Source: Prauserella_A sp040645195
GTDB lineage: Bacteria > Actinomycetota > Actinomycetes > Mycobacteriales > Pseudonocardiaceae
DNA: 64,000 nt
Assembly (NCBI RefSeq): GCF_040645195.1
Contig: NZ_JBEYXW010000022.1
Location: forward strand, 50,672-114,671
Reading direction: 5' to 3'
Shown: piece by piece, positions 61,006-64,000 of the stretch
Layout: each line of letters starts with the position of its first letter
How positions within the stretch are numbered: position 1 is the first letter of the stretch
The notes under the pieces: model-generated
Told to the model about the DNA's origin: nothing
Seen by the model: only the letters and a program-made list of their open reading frames with translations
Database searches by the model: none
Made by a program: the position numbers and the translations under genes

Positions 61006-62178
61006 TTACATGCCTCGGGTGAAGTCAGGCGGAATCACGACGTCGTCGGTTGTGAGGTCGTGGATCGATTCCTTGCCGAGTCCGTACAGGGTTCGGTCGA
61101 TGCCTTGGCGCAGGATTTCCAGGACATTGTGGACACCGCGTTCGCCGTTGGCGGCCATACCCCACAGGTAGGCGCGGCCGATCATGACGGCCTTGGCGCC
61201 GAGGGCAACGGCTTTGACCACATCGGAGCCGCGGCGGATGCCGCCGTCGAGCAGGACCTCGATCTGGTCACCAACTGCGGCTTTGACGCCGGGTAGGGTG
61301 CGGATGGCCGCTGGTGTTCCGTCGAGGTTGTTGCCACCGTGGTTGGACACAGAGATCGCGGAAGCACCGATGTCGACAGCGCGCCTGGCGTCGTCGGGTC
61401 GGTAGATCCCCTTGATCATGAAGGGGCCGTCCCACTGCTGACGCAGCCATTCGAGGTCATCCCAAGAGGGAGGCGGAGAACCCATCCACTCGCCGTAGGC
61501 GCCAAAGAACGTCGGGCCGGTCTCGCCGACTGCGGCCAGATTGGGTGTGGTGAGATCCGGAAGGCGTCCTGAGCGGACATAGCGGGCCAGCCATCCCGGC
61601 CTGGTCAGCACCTGTGGTGCGAACGTGACGGCGGCCTTGAGGTCTACCTTCTCGGGAATTGGTGGGGCGCCCCAGTCTCGCGCTGTACTGAAGATCCAGT
61701 CCAATGTGACGATGAGGCCCTTGGCACCGGCGCGCTTGGCGCGGTCGAGTCGGGCGAGCATGCTGTCGCGGGAGCCCTGCCAGTACACCTGGAAGAAGAC
61801 CTTGTCATTCGCGGCAACGACGTCCTCGATCGGTTTCGAGGCAAAGGAACTCAGTCCGATCGCTGTGCCTGACGCTGCCGCGGCACGGGCAACGGCGACC
61901 TCGCCGCCAGGATCGACGGCTTGCACTCCGGTAGGAGAGCACACGACCGGCAGGGAGATGTCCTGGCCGAGCACGCTCGTGGCCAGTTCGCGCGTGGCCG
62001 GCAGATCTGCGATCCGAGGCCGCAGGCCGAGTTCGGCAAAGGCGGCGGTGTTGTCGGCGAGGGTGGTGCCGGCCTCGGAACCGGCGTGCAGCGCGATGAA
62101 CACCGACTTGGGCACTCGCTTGCGGGCCCGCTCGCGGGCCTCGGCTACGGTTTCGAACCAGTCCTTAGTGCTCGCCAT
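61006..62178 (-). CDS. mftD: Mycofactocin biosynthesis oxidoreductase MftD
   Basis: This 390-residue flavoprotein of the lactate-dehydrogenase/glycolate-oxidase family turns the AHDP intermediate into pre-mycofactocin. MftD marks are DWFETVAEARERARKRVPKS, SPTGVQAVDPGGEVAVARAA, FQVYWQGSRDSMLARLDRAK, ISVSNHGGNNLDGTPAAIRT and VLLDGGIRRGSDVVKAVALG. The FMN and catalytic residues (His/Arg in SNHGGNN, DGGIRRG) are present. AAAGGAAC precedes the ATG. It follows mftA by 81 bases; mftB and most of mftC are missing. Confidence 0.92.
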   Translation of the reverse strand: MASTKDWFETVAEARERARKRVPKSVFIALHAGSEAGTTLADNTAAFAELGLRPRIADLPATRELATSVLGQDISLPVVCSPTGVQAVDPGGEVAVARAAAASGTAIGLSSFASKPIEDVVAANDKVFFQVYWQGSRDSMLARLDRAKRAGAKGLIVTLDWIFSTARDWGAPPIPEKVDLKAAVTFAPQVLTRPGWLARYVRSGRLPDLTTPNLAAVGETGPTFFGAYGEWMGSPPPSWDDLEWLRQQWDGPFMIKGIYRPDDARRAVDIGASAISVSNHGGNNLDGTPAAIRTLPGVKAAVGDQIEVLLDGGIRRGSDVVKAVALGAKAVMIGRAYLWGMAANGERGVHNVLEILRQGIDRTLYGLGKESIHDLTTDDVVIPPDFTRGM

Positions 62179-62198
62179 CAGTCAGTTCCTTTCGACTA

Positions 62199-62240
62199 AA
62201 GCAGCTCGTCGATCATCGCCTTGCATTCCTCTGTGGACAG
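62199..62240 (-). pseudogene. mftC: Scrap of mftC (radical SAM maturase)
   Basis: Fourteen codons, LSTEECKAMIDELL followed by TAG, resemble the N-terminal MftC segment LST-x2-C-x3-IDEL that follows its CxxxCxxC motif. They lie in the correct place between mftA and mftD. Nothing else of mftC or mftB is seen. The match is short, so this is a reasoned reading from memory of the family. Confidence 0.55.
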
Positions 62241-62259
62241 CTAGCGGGGGTCGCGGCGA

Positions 62260-62358
62260 TCAGTAGACACCGCACATGCCGTCTATCGAGACTTCCTCGA
62301 CGAGCAGGTCCTCTTCGACGGTGACCTCGGTGGCGGCGCCGTTGTCTTCCACGGTCAT
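62260..62358 (-). CDS. mftA: Mycofactocin precursor peptide MftA
   Basis: The 32-residue peptide starts MTVEDNGAATEVTV and ends with the hallmark LVEEVSIDGMCGVY, whose last Val-Tyr is decarboxylated and crosslinked by MftC and then trimmed to the redox cofactor core. GAGGAG lies four bases before ATG 62358. The peptide is intact although the maturase genes are absent here. mftR, mftE and mftF are also not in the window. Confidence 0.9.
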   Translation of the reverse strand: MTVEDNGAATEVTVEEDLLVEEVSIDGMCGVY

Positions 62359-62465
62359 CACTCCTCGCTGAGTCAATACGACGGACGTCAGCATAATGGC
62401 ACTCGGTGTCAAAATGGAAGGGGCGGCCAGCGTCTTGTGAAGGGCGGCGGCACGAACGTGGGCGC

Positions 62466-63167
62466 CTACTTGGCGTGCTGTCGGCGTACCATCTCGGTGA
62501 TCCAGGTGGGCGCGAACGGGGACGTGCAGTTCGGGGAAGTCGGGTAGTCCTTGAGTACCTGCAGACGCTCACCGATGTCGATTGCGCGGGCGCGGTGCTC
62601 GGCGTGATCGATCCCGATCTGGGCCAGACAGTTGTTCATCGCCCACTGCAGGCGATCCGGGGCGTCTTTCATCCCCGCCTCGACGACGTCGAGCAGCCCC
62701 GCAAGGTCGAGGCCCTCGGGCTTCTTCGCCACGCGTTCGGTGGTCAGCGCCCAGCCGGCACTCGCGACCACTGGATCCGGATCTGCGTACCAGGTCAGGC
62801 GCAGCTCTTCGGAGTACGCGTTCTTCTTCACCACGTAGTTCACGAGCCAGTCGTGCACCTTGGGGGTGCGCGCCTCACGCAACATGACGTCCAACTCGTC
62901 ACGCTCGAACGCCTTCGGGCGGCAGATCAGGATCGCCAGCAGTCTCGCCGCGGTGTCAGCCGTCTCCCACAGCTGGCGCGCGAGTTCCTGCCGTGTCTTC
63001 AGCCGCTTCGCGAGCGCCCGCAGCTTGCTGAGGTTCACACCGTGGTCGTCACCGTGTTTCTCGTTCACCTCGCGTATCCTCGGGTCCTCGAGCGCGGCCA
63101 GCTCGGCCATCACCTCGGCCACCTTCGTCTCGACCACCTCAGCCACGTCAGCCTCCTGTCCAGTCAC
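62466..63167 (-). CDS. DNA alkylation repair protein (AlkD-like)
   Basis: The 233-residue helical protein follows the HEAT-like repeat pattern of AlkD: GVNLSKLRALAKRLKTRQEL near residue 43, LWETADTAARLLAILICRPK, DWLVNYVVKKNAYSEELRLT, DPVVASAGWALTTERV and NCLAQIGIDHAEHRARAI. AlkD removes bulky alkylated purines without base flipping. Its stop lies 107 bases upstream of mftA in the same direction, so mftA may be read through from it. Confidence 0.85.
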   Translation of the reverse strand: MTGQEADVAEVVETKVAEVMAELAALEDPRIREVNEKHGDDHGVNLSKLRALAKRLKTRQELARQLWETADTAARLLAILICRPKAFERDELDVMLREARTPKVHDWLVNYVVKKNAYSEELRLTWYADPDPVVASAGWALTTERVAKKPEGLDLAGLLDVVEAGMKDAPDRLQWAMNNCLAQIGIDHAEHRARAIDIGERLQVLKDYPTSPNCTSPFAPTWITEMVRRQHAK

Positions 63168-63288
63168 TGATGAGATTCAGCCTACGAGTAAACGTTCAGC
63201 TTCTTCCCGGAGCATGTCGGCTTCTGGGGAAGGTCCCGGTCGGGTCACCGATCCGGCCGTGGATACGAGAGGCCGCCGTGAAACCAAT

Positions 63289-63516
63289 TCAGGCGGGCGG
63301 ATCGCCCGGTGCCGGGGTCTGCGCCCGACGTTCCTGCTGCGCTTCGATCACCGCACGATTTCGGTGTGCCTCGGGGTACCCCCATATCTCCTCGATGGGA
63401 CCCAAAAGCCCGGCGCCGACACCGCGACGGCGCACACGGGACGCCAGCCACGGCAATCCCGCCAAGGGCAGGCCGAAGACGGCCAAGATCAGTAACAGTC
63501 CCACCAGCTCACTCAT
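63289..63516 (-). CDS. Small membrane protein, hypothetical
   Basis: The 75-residue product starts MSELVGLLLILAVFGLPLAG, one N-terminal membrane segment, followed by a basic cytosolic part (ASRVRRRGVGAGLLGPIEE) and a proline-rich end. Similar short proteins are common in actinobacteria. No function is known to me. Confidence 0.6.
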   Translation of the reverse strand: MSELVGLLLILAVFGLPLAGLPWLASRVRRRGVGAGLLGPIEEIWGYPEAHRNRAVIEAQQERRAQTPAPGDPPA

Positions 63517-63652
63517 ATCGTCAATTCTATCTGCGCGGGACGGCTTCTTCGGCCGAACTACGCGCCTCGCGTAATCGTCTTACGCCCCGCACTCCTCGGA
63601 GATCGCCCGAACGGTCTTGAATCATTGTTGCCAGCCGAAAGGACGACCCTTG

Positions 63653-63668
63653 TCGAACACATGTTCGA
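63653..63668. promoter_or_regulatory. LexA (SOS) box
   Basis: TCGAAC-ACAT-GTTCGA matches the actinobacterial SOS consensus TCGAAC-N4-GTTCGA exactly. It lies 21 bases before the DUF222 start, overlapping the likely promoter (TACACT at 63678-63683). Confidence 0.9.
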
Positions 63669-63689
63669 GTCTTGTGCTACACTGGATGC

Positions 63690-64000
63690 GTGATCGGGAA
63701 CGCGATCCCCGAGTCTTCGTTGGGGGATAAGGAACTTGTCGACGGCCTGCGGGAGTTGGAGCAGGGTCGTCGGGAGAGCTATGCCCGGGAGTTGGCGTTT
63801 ATCGCGGAGATCGATGCCCGTGGCGTGGCCGGGACACTGGGATATGTCGGCGTGGGTGGGCTGGTGCGGGAGATGTTCAACCTCAACCCCGCTGACGCTC
63901 GTCGTATGGTCGCCCACGCCCGGGCGCTTACTCCCTCGGTCAGTACCTCTGGTGCGCCGATGCCGGCGGAACTGCCGGTGGTCGCGGGCACCTTACGTGA
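63690..64000 (+). CDS. DUF222 / HNH endonuclease family (13E12-type), partial
   Basis: From GTG 63690 the frame runs open off the window. The visible part (VIGNAIPESSLGDKELVDGL, ELAFIAEIDARGVAGTLGYV, MFNLNPADARRMVAHARAL) matches the DUF222 domain that precedes an HNH nuclease in these proteins. A -10-like TACACT seven bases upstream suggests a leaderless transcript. The perfect LexA box predicts DNA-damage induction, as known for mycobacterial 13E12 genes. Confidence 0.88.
   Translation, partial: MIGNAIPESSLGDKELVDGLRELEQGRRESYARELAFIAEIDARGVAGTLGYVGVGGLVREMFNLNPADARRMVAHARALTPSVSTSGAPMPAELPVVAGTLR

Noticed and set aside
60921..61296. C-terminal extension of the transporter-glycosyltransferase frame
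   Set aside because: It is reached only after the frameshift near 60790 and runs antisense to mftD. It shows no family similarity.

Overview
The window is high-GC actinobacterial chromosome. GTG starts, WhiB and Lsr2 proteins, a mycofactocin peptide, F420-type LLM oxidoreductases, a DUF222/HNH gene with a LexA box and an AICE at a tRNA gene all point to a Pseudonocardiaceae-like actinomycete (Saccharopolyspora, Amycolatopsis or Pseudonocardia type). The genus is an inference.

Region 1 (1-981) is chromosomal: a DUF190 gene, the fluoride channel gene crcB, and a tRNA-Pro(GGG) gene.

Region 2 (942-16879) is a tandem array of integrated elements behind that tRNA. A 39-bp piece of the tRNA 3' half recurs perfectly at 12094-12132 and imperfectly at 16841-16879. 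The first unit (about 11.2 kb) looks like a complete pSAM2-type AICE: int, xis, an HUH replication initiator, membrane and spread-type genes, an FtsK-like Tra, a chain of very small coupled ORFs, an SCO3933-like protein, a GntR (KorSA-like) repressor facing three operator copies, an SCO5389-family gene, a large hairpin and a HEPN-like cargo gene. The second unit (about 4.7 kb) is degraded: its int is cut by an IS3-family element with a dead transposase, followed by a secreted protein, an unknown protein, a WhiB protein and broken small genes.

Region 3 (16.9-20.7 kb) is a mixed stretch: Lsr2, a SUKH/SMI1 protein, a broken endonuclease I gene with an inverted duplicate of its end, a terpene cyclase with an in-frame amber codon upstream, and a recombinase remnant.

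Region 4 (20.8-40.3 kb) is an aromatic catabolism and uptake island: LLM oxidoreductase, extradiol dioxygenase, two C-C bond hydrolases, amidase, MFS and peptide-type ABC transporter, Rieske ferredoxin, IclR regulator, Rieske dioxygenase alpha and beta subunits, ferredoxin reductase and an MHS-family transporter. Four copies of a palindrome GTTCY-N7-RGAAC lie in front of its transcription units and suggest one IclR-controlled regulon.

Region 5 (40.5-52.4 kb) holds an operon of RidA, DUF1028, M20 amidohydrolase and aspartate ammonia-lyase (suggesting use of N-acyl-aspartate-like compounds), a divergent flavin monooxygenase, a LysR regulator, an aldo/keto reductase, a three-subunit molybdenum hydroxylase of PaoABC type and an FMN reductase.

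Region 6 (52.5-64 kb) holds a large LuxR-type ATPase regulator, a DUF4267/TetR pair, a dihydrofolate reductase-like protein, a Tat-exported metallophosphoesterase, a DMT transporter reading in frame into a frameshifted glycosyltransferase, a decayed mycofactocin locus (mftA and mftD with only a scrap of mftC between them), a DNA alkylation repair protein and the start of a DUF222 gene under a perfect LexA box.
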